Positions 1 through 5,845 of a stretch of 8,077 nt of DNA are shown in pieces. Every line of letters starts with the position of its first letter. Positions within the stretch are counted from its first letter, which is position 1. Location of the stretch: NCBI GenBank assembly GCA_944382025.1, contig CALWMQ010000199.1, positions 1 to 8,077 of the forward strand. Direction: 5' to 3'. Origin of the DNA: an uncultured Clostridia bacterium (GTDB taxonomy: Bacteria > Bacillota > Clostridia > Oscillospirales > Acutalibacteraceae). The translations under genes were made by a program, and so were the position numbers. Below the pieces are notes generated by a model. It saw nothing but the letters and a program-made list of their open reading frames with translations, made no database searches and was not told the origin of the DNA.

Positions 1-1
1 G

Positions 2-877
2 GCCATTGTGGGCCGCCCCAATGTGGGTAAGTCCTCCCTGCTCAATGCCATTGTCGGCCATAAAGTCGCTATTGTATCAGATAAGCCCCAGACTACCCGT
101 AACCGGATCATGGGTGTCTATACCCAAGGCCCTCTGCAGCTGGTATTTCTGGATACTCCCGGCGCTCATCGGCCCCGGACCCGTCTGGGGGATTTCATGG
201 TGAAATCCATCAGTGAAGCGGTGTCCGGAGTGGATGCTGGCGTACTGGTGGTCGAGCCCCGTCCAGTGATTCGGGAAGAAGAACGGGCCCTGTTGGAGCA
301 GTTCCAGGGACAAAAGCTGCCGGTGCTGCTGGTTATCAACAAGATTGACACCCTGGAGGATAAAGGCATCCTGCTCCAATGCATGGATGCCTGGCAGAAG
401 GAATTTGCCTTTGCCGCCATCCTTCCTGTGTCCGCCATGACCGGCGAGGGAGTGACGGATGTACCTGCCGAGCTGTCCAAGTATGCCTTTGAAAGCCCCC
501 ATTTCTTCCCGGACGACGCGGTCAGCGACCAGCCGGAACGGGTGATCTCCGCCGAGCTGATCCGGGAAAAAATGCTGCTCCTCCTGCGGCAGGAAATCCC
601 CCATGGGATTGCCGTCACCATCGAGAGCATGGCTGAACGGGAATCCCCTAAAGGAACCATCCTGGATATTGAAGCCAACATTTATTGCGAAAAGGACAGT
701 CATAAAGGGATGATTATCGGCAAAAAGGGAGCTATGCTGAAGGAAATCGCTTCCCAGGCCCGGATGGAAATGGAATCCCTGTTCGGCGCCAAGGTCAATC
801 TCCAGTGCTGGCTCAAGGTGAAGGAAGACTGGAGAAACAGGCAGGGCCTGTTAAATGGTTTTGGATATAAATTGTAA
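2..877 (+). CDS. era: GTPase Era, 5'-truncated by the window edge
   Basis: Era is a Ras-like GTPase with a C-terminal KH domain that binds the 3' end of 16S rRNA and helps mature the 30S subunit at the membrane/cytosol interface. The frame is open from base 2 and starts in AIVGRPNVGKSS, which is the G1/P-loop. The true start therefore lies a few codons upstream; the GTG at 8 is an internal Val, not a start. In the 291 visible residues: G1 about 4-12, G2 Thr-Thr-Arg 31-33, G3 DTPGAH 51-56, G4 NKID 113-116, G5 SAM 144-146. The KH loop GMIIGKKG is at 236-243, and the C-terminus has the family-typical VKEDWRNRQGLL ending in FGY. The stop TAA is followed in frame by TGA. The G1 has Ser where Era usually has Thr after GKS, a conservative change. 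Its position ahead of yqzL-recO is the usual Firmicutes order. Identification is secure. Confidence 0.97.
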   Translation, partial: AIVGRPNVGKSSLLNAIVGHKVAIVSDKPQTTRNRIMGVYTQGPLQLVFLDTPGAHRPRTRLGDFMVKSISEAVSGVDAGVLVVEPRPVIREEERALLEQFQGQKLPVLLVINKIDTLEDKGILLQCMDAWQKEFAFAAILPVSAMTGEGVTDVPAELSKYAFESPHFFPDDAVSDQPERVISAELIREKMLLLLRQEIPHGIAVTIESMAERESPKGTILDIEANIYCEKDSHKGMIIGKKGAMLKEIASQARMEMESLFGAKVNLQCWLKVKEDWRNRQGLLNGFGYKL

Positions 878-911
878 TGATTCCTTTTCATTCGGTTGAA
901 AAGGATTGTAT

Positions 912-1049
912 TTGTCAAAAAAATTGTTTTACCGCTCCCACTGGCGTTATTTCGGACCGGGAATCCAGCAACTGTTGGTTATGGAATTTCCAATTTCTGC
1001 CCTCCACAGTTTTCCGGGTATCTTCTTCCCAACTCTGCGCATGGTATGA
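912..1049 (+). CDS. Candidate small ORF, 45 codons, unknown (speculative)
   Basis: A TTG-initiated frame of 45 codons runs to a TGA at 1047-1049. An AAGGA at 901-905 sits 6 nt upstream of the TTG, a workable ribosome binding site. The product would begin MSKKLFYRSHWRYFGPG, basic and aromatic, followed by a hydrophobic stretch (about residues 17-43, LLVMEFPISALHSFPG and onward) that could be membrane-associated or amphipathic. I recognise no family. In favour: a long spacer otherwise without purpose, a reasonable SD, and a stop just before the yqzL leader hairpin. Against: a non-ATG start, short length, and no homology that I can check. It may be chance. Confidence 0.22.
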   Translation: MSKKLFYRSHWRYFGPGIQQLLVMEFPISALHSFPGIFFPTLRMV

Positions 1050-1062
1050 GTAGAAACTCATA
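1045..1062 (+). promoter_or_regulatory. Hairpin just upstream of the yqzL ribosome binding site
   Basis: TATGAGT at 1045-1051 pairs perfectly with ACTCATA at 1056-1062 around the tetraloop AGAA. The stem is 7 bp, AT-rich and of moderate stability. It ends 7 nt before the GGAGG of yqzL and has no T-run after it, so it is not a terminator. It could be an RNA-processing or stability element, or an operator-like inverted repeat. No function can be assigned from the sequence alone. Confidence 0.45.
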
Positions 1063-1082
1063 TTGGATCGGAGGACGATGGG

Positions 1083-1271
1083 ATGAAACGGGAAAACTAT
1101 TGGTCAGCCTTTGCGAAAACCGGCCGGATCGAGGACTATCTCCGCTATTGCGGTGTGGATATCTATGAAACCGGCGTCAACGCCGTAACCTCTCACCAAA
1201 CACAGGAGGCACCTCCCCATGCGTCTGACAACCGACGCCCTGATCATTCGGGAAAACAACAATATCGGTGA
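1083..1271 (+). CDS. yqzL: YqzL family small protein
   Basis: A 62-residue protein starting MKRENYWSAFAKTGRIEDYL. The N-terminal block (Y/F-W-x-x-F-x-x-T-G-x-I-x-x-Y-L, residues 6-20) is the hallmark of the YqzL family, small Firmicutes proteins of unknown function encoded between era and recO. The start is supported by GGAGG at 1070-1074 with an 8-nt spacer. Family members are usually about 45-50 aa. Here the frame continues 53 nt into recO, and the extra tail (residues 46-62) is hydrophilic, proline/arginine-rich and unlike conserved protein. The tail is probably a by-product of the overlap. The overlap suggests that translation of yqzL is coupled to recO. No membrane segment or catalytic motif is visible. 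The family call rests on the N-terminal motif plus position. Confidence 0.82.
   Translation: MKRENYWSAFAKTGRIEDYLRYCGVDIYETGVNAVTSHQTQEAPPHASDNRRPDHSGKQQYR
1204..1216 (+). promoter_or_regulatory. recO ribosome binding site in a small hairpin
   Basis: AGGAGG at 1204-1209 lies 9 nt before the recO ATG and is a near-perfect Shine-Dalgarno, located inside the yqzL reading frame. GGAG at 1205-1208 can pair with CTCC at 1213-1216 around the loop GCAC, which would partly hide the site. Ribosomes finishing yqzL (stop at 1269-1271) would melt this hairpin. That is consistent with translational coupling, which is inferred rather than shown. Confidence 0.55.
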
Positions 1272-1956
1272 AGCGGACCGGTTTGTCAATGCCCTGACCC
1301 GGGATCTGGGAGTGGTACGCGCCTCGGCCAGAGGCGCCCGCAATATCAAGTCTCGGAATAGCTCCGCCACCCAGTTGCTGTCCTATTCCCGCCTGACCCT
1401 GTACAAAGGGCGGGATAAATACATAATCGATGACGCGGAACCGCTGCAGGTGTTCTTCGAGGTACGGAACGATATCGCCAAGCTGAGCCTGGCCCAGTAT
1501 TTCTGCGAATTGGCCGGTGTTCTCGCTCCCAGGGAAGAGCCTGCGGAGGATTTTCTTCGCCTGTTGCTGGGCGGCCTGCATTTCCTATCCAGGGATTCCC
1601 GGGATATCCGTCAGATCAAGGCAGTGGTGGAACTGCGCAGTCTGTGCCTGTCCGGCTATATGCCGGATCTCACCCTGTGTGCTTCCTGCCGTGAGGAGAA
1701 GGGTCAGCCCCTATTTTTTCTTCCCCGGGAAGGGGTACTGTGCTGCCAGGCCTGTCTCCGGCCGTCCAACGCCCTGCCCCTTTCCCCCACAATTTTGGCG
1801 GCATTACGGCATATAGCGGCCGCCCCTCTGGAAAAGGTGTTTTCCTTTTCCATCCCCCCCGATCAGTACCCTATACTGGAACAGACCGTGGAAACCTTTC
1901 TGTTATCTCAGCTGGATCGTGGATTCAAAACCCTGGATTTTTATCATGCCCTATGA
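1219..1956 (+). CDS. recO: DNA repair protein RecO
   Basis: RecO is a recombination mediator that works with RecR (and RecF) to load RecA onto SSB-coated single-stranded DNA, and it can anneal complementary strands. The 245-residue product has the normal family length. The N-terminal OB-fold is about residues 1-80 (MRLTTDALIIREN, then GEADR and the RGARNIKSRN region). The helical C-terminal domain carries a four-cysteine zinc site, C154-x2-C157 and C176-x2-C179, with an additional Cys175. The N-terminus matches the family and the start has a strong AGGAGG at 1204-1209. It overlaps the end of yqzL by 53 nt and lies 80 nt before mutS2, in the common era-yqzL-recO order. No truncation or frameshift is seen. 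Confidence 0.96.
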   Translation: MRLTTDALIIRENNNIGEADRFVNALTRDLGVVRASARGARNIKSRNSSATQLLSYSRLTLYKGRDKYIIDDAEPLQVFFEVRNDIAKLSLAQYFCELAGVLAPREEPAEDFLRLLLGGLHFLSRDSRDIRQIKAVVELRSLCLSGYMPDLTLCASCREEKGQPLFFLPREGVLCCQACLRPSNALPLSPTILAALRHIAAAPLEKVFSFSIPPDQYPILEQTVETFLLSQLDRGFKTLDFYHAL

Positions 1957-2036
1957 ATCCATCCAAAAAACCGTGTACCAGCTATCCTTTACGTTTCCAC
2001 AGCTCATACACCTATACAAGAAAGGCATGAACCTCA

Positions 2037-4424
2037 ATGAACCGACATTACAAGGCTCTGGAACTGGATAAAATCCTGGAGCTGCTGGCAGGGGAAACCG
2101 GCTGCGAGGACGCGGCACGGATGGCCCGGGAACTGGAGCCCACCCCTTATCTAACCCTTGCCCAGCGATTGATGGACGAAACCGACGCAGCCTACCAGCT
2201 CATGGCCCGTTTCGGCAGTCCTTCCTTCGGCCAGATGAAAAATGTGACCAACGCTCTCCGCCGGGCGGGAGCCGGGGCCAGTCTCTCCTTCCGGGAACTG
2301 CTGGATATCGCCGAAACCCTTCGGGTCATCCGCTCCATCTCCGAATGGCGCAGCCACTGCGCCGGTATGGAAACCTGCCTGGATGAGCGGTTTTCCATGC
2401 TGGTTCCCAATAAATACCTGGAAGAAAAAATTAATACCACCGTGGTTTCCGAAGAAGAGGTTGCCGATAATGCTTCCCCTGCCCTTAACGATATCCGGCG
2501 GAAAATGCGGGCAGCCTCCTCCCGTATCCGAAAACAGCTGGATAAACTGATCCGTTCCCCCGCTTACCAGAAGGCTCTGCAGGACCCTATCGTCACGATC
2601 CGGGGCGGCCGGTTCGTGGTGCCGGTCAAAGCGGAACACCGCGGCGAAGTTCCTGGATTGGTTCACGATACCTCCGCTTCCGGCGCTACCGTCTTTGTGG
2701 AACCCATGGGTTCTGTTGAGGCCAATAATGAACTGAAGGTTTTGGAGTCCCGGGAGGCCGCGGAAATTGAACGGATTATCGCGGAATTGTCCGCCGAGGC
2801 CGGTTCCTTCGCCGACGCGATTATCGCCGACTACGAAATTCTGCTGGAAATCAACCTGATTTTTGCCAAAGCCCGCCTGGCATACAAAATGAAGGCGGTA
2901 CGGCCTCAATTGACCGCCGACGGCCATATCTTGCTGCGCCGGGCCCGCCATCCCCTGATCGATCCTAAAAAGGTGGTCCCCATTGACGTAGAGCTGGGCG
3001 GGGCGTTTGACACCCTGGTCATCACCGGCCCCAACACCGGCGGTAAAACCGTTACCTTGAAAACCCTGGGGCTGCTTTCCTTAATGGCTATGTGCGGCTT
3101 AATGCCTCCTGTCAGCGACGGCAGTTCCCTTTCGGTATTCTCAACCATTCTGGCGGACATTGGGGACGAGCAGTCCATTGAGCAATCCCTCTCCACTTTC
3201 TCCGCCCACATGACCAACATTATCCAGATCCTGAAAAGCGCTGGAGAAGGCAGCCTGGTGCTGATCGACGAGTTAGGAGCGGGTACCGATCCGGTAGAAG
3301 GCGCGGCTCTGGCTATCGCCATCCTGGAGCAGCTCCGCCAGCAAGGGGCCAGAATTGCCGCCACCACTCATTATGCTGAACTGAAGGCCTACGCTATCCA
3401 CACCCCACGGGTCGAAAACGGCAGCTGTGAATTCGATGTAGCTACCCTGCGGCCCACTTACCGGCTGCTGGTAGGGGTACCGGGACGGTCCAACGCCTTT
3501 GCTATCTCCCAGCGCCTGGGTATGGAGGAAGCCCTGGTAAACCGTGCCCGGGATCTGGTATCCGGGGACAACCGGCGGCTGGAGGACGTAGTGACCAACC
3601 TGGAGGAACGCCGGCAGGCTCTGGAAGAGGAACTGCGGGAAGCCCGGGCAGCCCGTGAGGCGGCGGCTTCTGCCGGACAGAAGGCGGAGGCTGAACTCCG
3701 GGAACTGGAAAAGCTGCGTCATGACGAGTTGGAAAACGCCCGGAACGAAGCACGACGCATTATTGAGCGTGCGCGGCATGAAGCCCAGCTCCTGATGGAT
3801 GAACTGGACGATCTGCGCAAACAGAAAAACGCCGCGGATTTCGCCGCCAAAGCTCAATCCGCTAAAAGCCTTCTGCGTTCCCGCCTTAACGCCGTAGAAA
3901 ACGCTATTGACCCTGTTCATGAAAAGCGCCAGGACAACTATATTCTGCCTCGTCCCCTGAAAGTGGGTGATCAGGTACTGCTGGTGGATATTGACAAAGC
4001 CGCCACTGTGCTCGGCCTGCCGGATTCCTCCGGCCATGTGGAGGTACAGGCGGGAATTATTCGCACCCGGGTACCGTTGTCTAACCTGCGGCTGCTGACC
4101 AATAAAAACAGCGGTAAACCCGCCCCATCTTCCCCAAGAAAAGGGAGCTCCCGTATCGACAGCAGCCGAGCTACCCGCTCGGTACGCACGGAAATCGACC
4201 TGCGTGGAAAAATGGTGGACGAGGCCCTGCTGGAAACCGACAAATTCATTGACGACGCGGTCATGTCGGGTATCGGCCAGGTTACCATCATTCACGGCAA
4301 GGGAACCGGCGCTCTGCGAGCGGCTATCCAGGATCATCTGCGTACCCATCCTTCAGTAAAAAGTTATCGGTTGGGAGCCTTTGGCGAGGGAGAGACCGGC
4401 GTCACCATTGCGGAACTGAAATAA
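2037..4424 (+). CDS. mutS2: MutS2 family ATPase with Smr endonuclease-like domain
   Basis: MutS2 is a MutS homologue lacking the mismatch-recognition domain. Members have been linked to suppression of recombination by cleaving branched DNA and, in Bacillus subtilis, to splitting collided ribosomes. The 795-residue protein has the expected order: a helical core at about 1-300 containing the signature GGRFVVPVKAEHRG and HDTSASGATVFVEP; an ABC-type ATPase with Walker A GPNTGGKT (331-338) and Walker B LVLIDELGAGTDP (around 407-419, acidic pair D411/E412); a long charged coiled coil (about 511-597); a KOW-like segment from LKVGDQV (641-647); a Ser/Pro/Arg-rich linker (about 689-717); and the Smr domain with DLRG (721-724) and HGKGTGALR (753-761). 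The ATG is the first possible start, because an in-frame TGA lies 9 nt upstream. Its GAAAGG site (2020-2025) is weaker than those of yqzL and recO. All key motifs are intact. A terminator follows. Confidence 0.97.
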   Translation: MNRHYKALELDKILELLAGETGCEDAARMARELEPTPYLTLAQRLMDETDAAYQLMARFGSPSFGQMKNVTNALRRAGAGASLSFRELLDIAETLRVIRSISEWRSHCAGMETCLDERFSMLVPNKYLEEKINTTVVSEEEVADNASPALNDIRRKMRAASSRIRKQLDKLIRSPAYQKALQDPIVTIRGGRFVVPVKAEHRGEVPGLVHDTSASGATVFVEPMGSVEANNELKVLESREAAEIERIIAELSAEAGSFADAIIADYEILLEINLIFAKARLAYKMKAVRPQLTADGHILLRRARHPLIDPKKVVPIDVELGGAFDTLVITGPNTGGKTVTLKTLGLLSLMAMCGLMPPVSDGSSLSVFSTILADIGDEQSIEQSLSTFSAHMTNIIQILKSAGEGSLVLIDELGAGTDPVEGAALAIAILEQLRQQGARIAATTHYAELKAYAIHTPRVENGSCEFDVATLRPTYRLLVGVPGRSNAFAISQRLGMEEALVNRARDLVSGDNRRLEDVVTNLEERRQALEEELREARAAREAAASAGQKAEAELRELEKLRHDELENARNEARRIIERARHEAQLLMDELDDLRKQKNAADFAAKAQSAKSLLRSRLNAVENAIDPVHEKRQDNYILPRPLKVGDQVLLVDIDKAATVLGLPDSSGHVEVQAGIIRTRVPLSNLRLLTNKNSGKPAPSSPRKGSSRIDSSRATRSVRTEIDLRGKMVDEALLETDKFIDDAVMSGIGQVTIIHGKGTGALRAAIQDHLRTHPSVKSYRLGAFGEGETGVTIAELK

Positions 4425-4727
4425 CCGGTAGGTACCGCCCCATAGGGCCAGAGTACGTGGATCGCAGTACATTGCGGCGGCAAAATGGTTACATCTCATA
4501 TATACAGCAGCGGCGCGTTCCCCTAGGAACGCGCCGCTGTTTTTGTCCGTTTGTTTTTTCTCAGCAACCCTGTATTCGTAAAGCGCTTCGCTGAAAATTC
4601 TCCATACACAGCTGTCGGTACTCCCTTACAACAGTGCTGCAGCCTGCCGCCCTGCCTTCATACAGCCATCACGCCACAACCCATTGCAAGATGTCCTTGG
4701 GTCTATCGGTTTCGTAATACGGCCGGG
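4425..4727. other. Convergent intergenic region between mutS2 and the DUF218 gene
   Basis: This 303-nt stretch separates two convergent genes. It contains the strong mutS2 terminator (4508-4544). Apart from that I see no RNA gene, promoter, repeat or credible coding frame. I found no separate T-tailed hairpin serving the - strand gene that ends at 4728. Confidence 0.65.
4508..4544 (+). terminator. Intrinsic terminator after mutS2
   Basis: A perfect 14-bp GC-rich stem (4508-4521 with 4526-4539, loop CCTA) is followed at once by TTTTT at 4540-4544 on the + strand. This is a textbook Rho-independent terminator, 83 nt after the mutS2 stop. Read on the - strand, the hairpin is followed by CTGTATATATG. 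It would lack a proper U-tract there, so it is at best a weak stop for the converging DUF218 gene. Confidence 0.93.
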
Positions 4728-5513
4728 TCAATACCCCAGCAGTGCCATATGGCACAAGCCCGCGAAATCCCGTACCCAATAGCTACCCAGCAAATAAAAC
4801 GGAGAATGGGCGGTCACTGCCCCTACCTCTTCAAATCCCGCTCTTTTGGCAAAGGATTGCCCCCTCAGCTGATGAAATTCCTGGGTGGCGATGGCTACGG
4901 CGGGGTTCAGCCCGTTTTCCTCAATCACTCTTTTTGAATACTGCAGATTTTCATAGGTACTGGTGGATTCATCCTCCATATAGATACGGTTCCCATCAAT
5001 CCCCTTTTTCATCAGATAGGCCCGCATAGCGTAGGCTTCCGAGACAATTTCATCCTCATTTTGCCCTCCCGAAACCACGCAGGAAGCACCGGGGTGATCT
5101 TCCAGATAAGCCGCTGCCGCATCCAGCCGCCCTGCCAACATCCGGGCAGGCCGTTCTCCCCTAAGCCCCGCTCCCAGTACAATCACGGTGGCATTGTCCG
5201 GCGGCGGGGTGCAGGCTGCGTAAACCATCATGCCCGACACCACCACAAACAACACCGTTAAGGAACCCACCAGGCTCAGCAGGGTGGTCAGCACGGCTTT
5301 TCCCACTTTCCTATGCCAAATCTCCAGCCATAGACGGCGCACTGTGGGGAATGCCAAAGCCGCTCCCAATCCCAAAGCTCCAACTACTGTCAACGCTACG
5401 CACCCCACATGGATGCGGCTGGTGGCCAAAGGGGCTATCCCCCAAGCCAATAACAAAAAGCTGCCGGTTCCCAGCAGCCATCTTGCCACTCGATATCGCC
5501 TATCCTGTTTCAT
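4728..5513 (-). CDS. Membrane-anchored DUF218 (SanA/YdcF-like) protein
   Basis: The 261-residue product has three predicted membrane segments (about 11-30, 35-55, 72-100) and a C-terminal DUF218 domain (about 109-259). Motifs seen are VLGAG (112-116), SGGQNEDE (148-155), SEA (158-160), ESTSTYEN (182-189) and TQEFHQLR (210-217), all typical of the SanA/YdcF family. Members have been associated with envelope barrier function and vancomycin tolerance, but the biochemical activity is poorly defined. Arg/Lys-rich ends (MKQDRRYR and the 59-72 loop) suggest an inside N-terminus and an extracytoplasmic DUF218 domain; this is inferred from the positive-inside rule. I chose the ATG at 5513 because GGAGG (5518-5522) precedes it. 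A longer frame opens at 5618, but that ATG sits almost on the predicted transcription start. The gene stands alone with its own promoter and converges on mutS2. Confidence 0.85.
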   Translation of the reverse strand: MKQDRRYRVARWLLGTGSFLLLAWGIAPLATSRIHVGCVALTVVGALGLGAALAFPTVRRLWLEIWHRKVGKAVLTTLLSLVGSLTVLFVVVSGMMVYAACTPPPDNATVIVLGAGLRGERPARMLAGRLDAAAAYLEDHPGASCVVSGGQNEDEIVSEAYAMRAYLMKKGIDGNRIYMEDESTSTYENLQYSKRVIEENGLNPAVAIATQEFHQLRGQSFAKRAGFEEVGAVTAHSPFYLLGSYWVRDFAGLCHMALLGY

Positions 5514-5517
5514 TCCG

Positions 5518-5522
5518 CCTCC
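5518..5522 (-). promoter_or_regulatory. Ribosome binding site deciding the DUF218 start
   Basis: On the - strand GGAGG lies 4 nt before the ATG at 5513-5511. The spacing is short but usable, and the site is stronger than the AGGAA before the alternative ATG at 5618. A short 4-bp hairpin (5537-5547) lies 14 nt upstream of it. Confidence 0.6.
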
Positions 5523-5626
5523 GTAAATATCCGCAAGCCCGCCGGGCCGACCATCTGTATGCGTCCTGTAAATGCCAGCTGAGACTTTCTCCTGCCACGC
5601 TCTAAACCAGGCTGACATTTGTTCCT

Positions 5627-5655
5627 ATTATAACAGTATCCCCATTGGATAGCAA
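5627..5655 (-). promoter_or_regulatory. Sigma-70/SigA-type promoter for the DUF218 gene
   Basis: On the - strand TTGCTA (5655-5650) and a perfect TATAAT (5632-5627) are separated by exactly 17 nt. The predicted transcription start is near 5620, giving a leader of about 107 nt to the chosen ATG. This is the best promoter-like sequence I found in the window. Confidence 0.78.
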
Positions 5656-5770
5656 GCTCCAAACGCCAGCGCAAAAGCACCGTCACCCACCCACAGTTCA
5701 AAATGGACAGCTAACCTCTATAGGCGTTTGGGCAAAGCTGCGTATCGCTTTAGAACGGAAACGATTCTCC

Positions 5771-5787
5771 TTGGCCTTAACGGCCAA
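5771..5787 (-). repeat. Second hairpin downstream of serA
   Basis: TTGGCC at 5771-5776 and GGCCAA at 5782-5787 form a perfect 6-bp inverted repeat with a 5-nt loop. On the - strand it follows the serA terminator hairpin directly and has no T-run of its own. It may stabilise the 3' end or act as a backup stop. Confidence 0.5.
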
Positions 5788-5823
5788 AGGGCCGGGACGC
5801 TATTCCAAGCGCCCCGGCCCTTT
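5786..5823 (-). terminator. GC-rich terminator hairpin after serA
   Basis: GGGCCGGG (5789-5796) and CGC (5798-5800) pair with GCG (5809-5811) and CCCGGCCC (5813-5820). The only flaw is one A/C mismatch (5797/5812), and the loop is 8 nt. AAA/TTT flanks extend the stem. It starts about 25 nt after the serA stop. The U-tract on the - strand is only three bases, while on the + strand it is four, so it could act in both directions. The stem is very stable, and its role as the serA terminator is likely. Confidence 0.78.
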
Positions 5824-5845
5824 TCTGACCGACATGAAAACAGGA

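Larger units (their letters stand above)
878..1082. other. 205-nt spacer between era and yqzL
   Basis: This spacer is long for an operon of this type. I see no convincing promoter: TTGTCA at 912-917 resembles a -35 box, but nothing like TATAAT lies 16-18 nt downstream. There is no terminator after era. The spacer does hold a possible small ORF (912-1049), a perfect 7-bp hairpin (1045-1062) and the yqzL ribosome binding site (1070-1074). Transcription of yqzL-recO may simply read through from era. Confidence 0.6.
5514..5845. other. Intergenic region between serA and the DUF218 gene
   Basis: In - strand order this 332-nt stretch holds two hairpins following serA (5789-5820 and 5771-5787), about 115 nt with nothing recognisable, the promoter of the DUF218 gene (5627-5655), and its leader of about 107 nt (5620-5514). 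I see no RNA gene or riboswitch that I can name. Confidence 0.65.

Noticed and set aside
8..10. GTG at base 8 as the era start
   Set aside because: It lies inside the P-loop (AIVGRPNVGKS), and the codons before it (Ala-Ile) continue the family sequence to the window edge. The gene is truncated, not started here.
896..1168. 90-codon TTG-started frame over the era-yqzL spacer
   Set aside because: It has no Shine-Dalgarno (the upstream bases are pyrimidine-rich), overlaps most of the well-supported yqzL start region in another frame, and its product shows no family features.
1988..2018. Possible promoter before mutS2 (TTTACG ... TATACA)
   Set aside because: Both boxes match consensus at only about four of six positions, the spacing is 19 nt, and the transcription start would fall on the ribosome binding site.
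3273..4349. 358-codon - strand frame inside mutS2
   Set aside because: It is antisense to an intact mutS2 with all motifs present. Such long shadows are expected from codon bias in GC-rich genes.
4551..4937. 128-codon + strand frame after the mutS2 terminator
   Set aside because: It uses a TTG start with no ribosome binding site and mostly runs antisense to the DUF218 coding sequence. The product is low in recognisable features.
5514..5618. N-terminal extension of the DUF218 protein starting at 5618
   Set aside because: The ATG coincides with the predicted transcription start, the extension is not family-like, and a proper GGAGG precedes the ATG at 5513.
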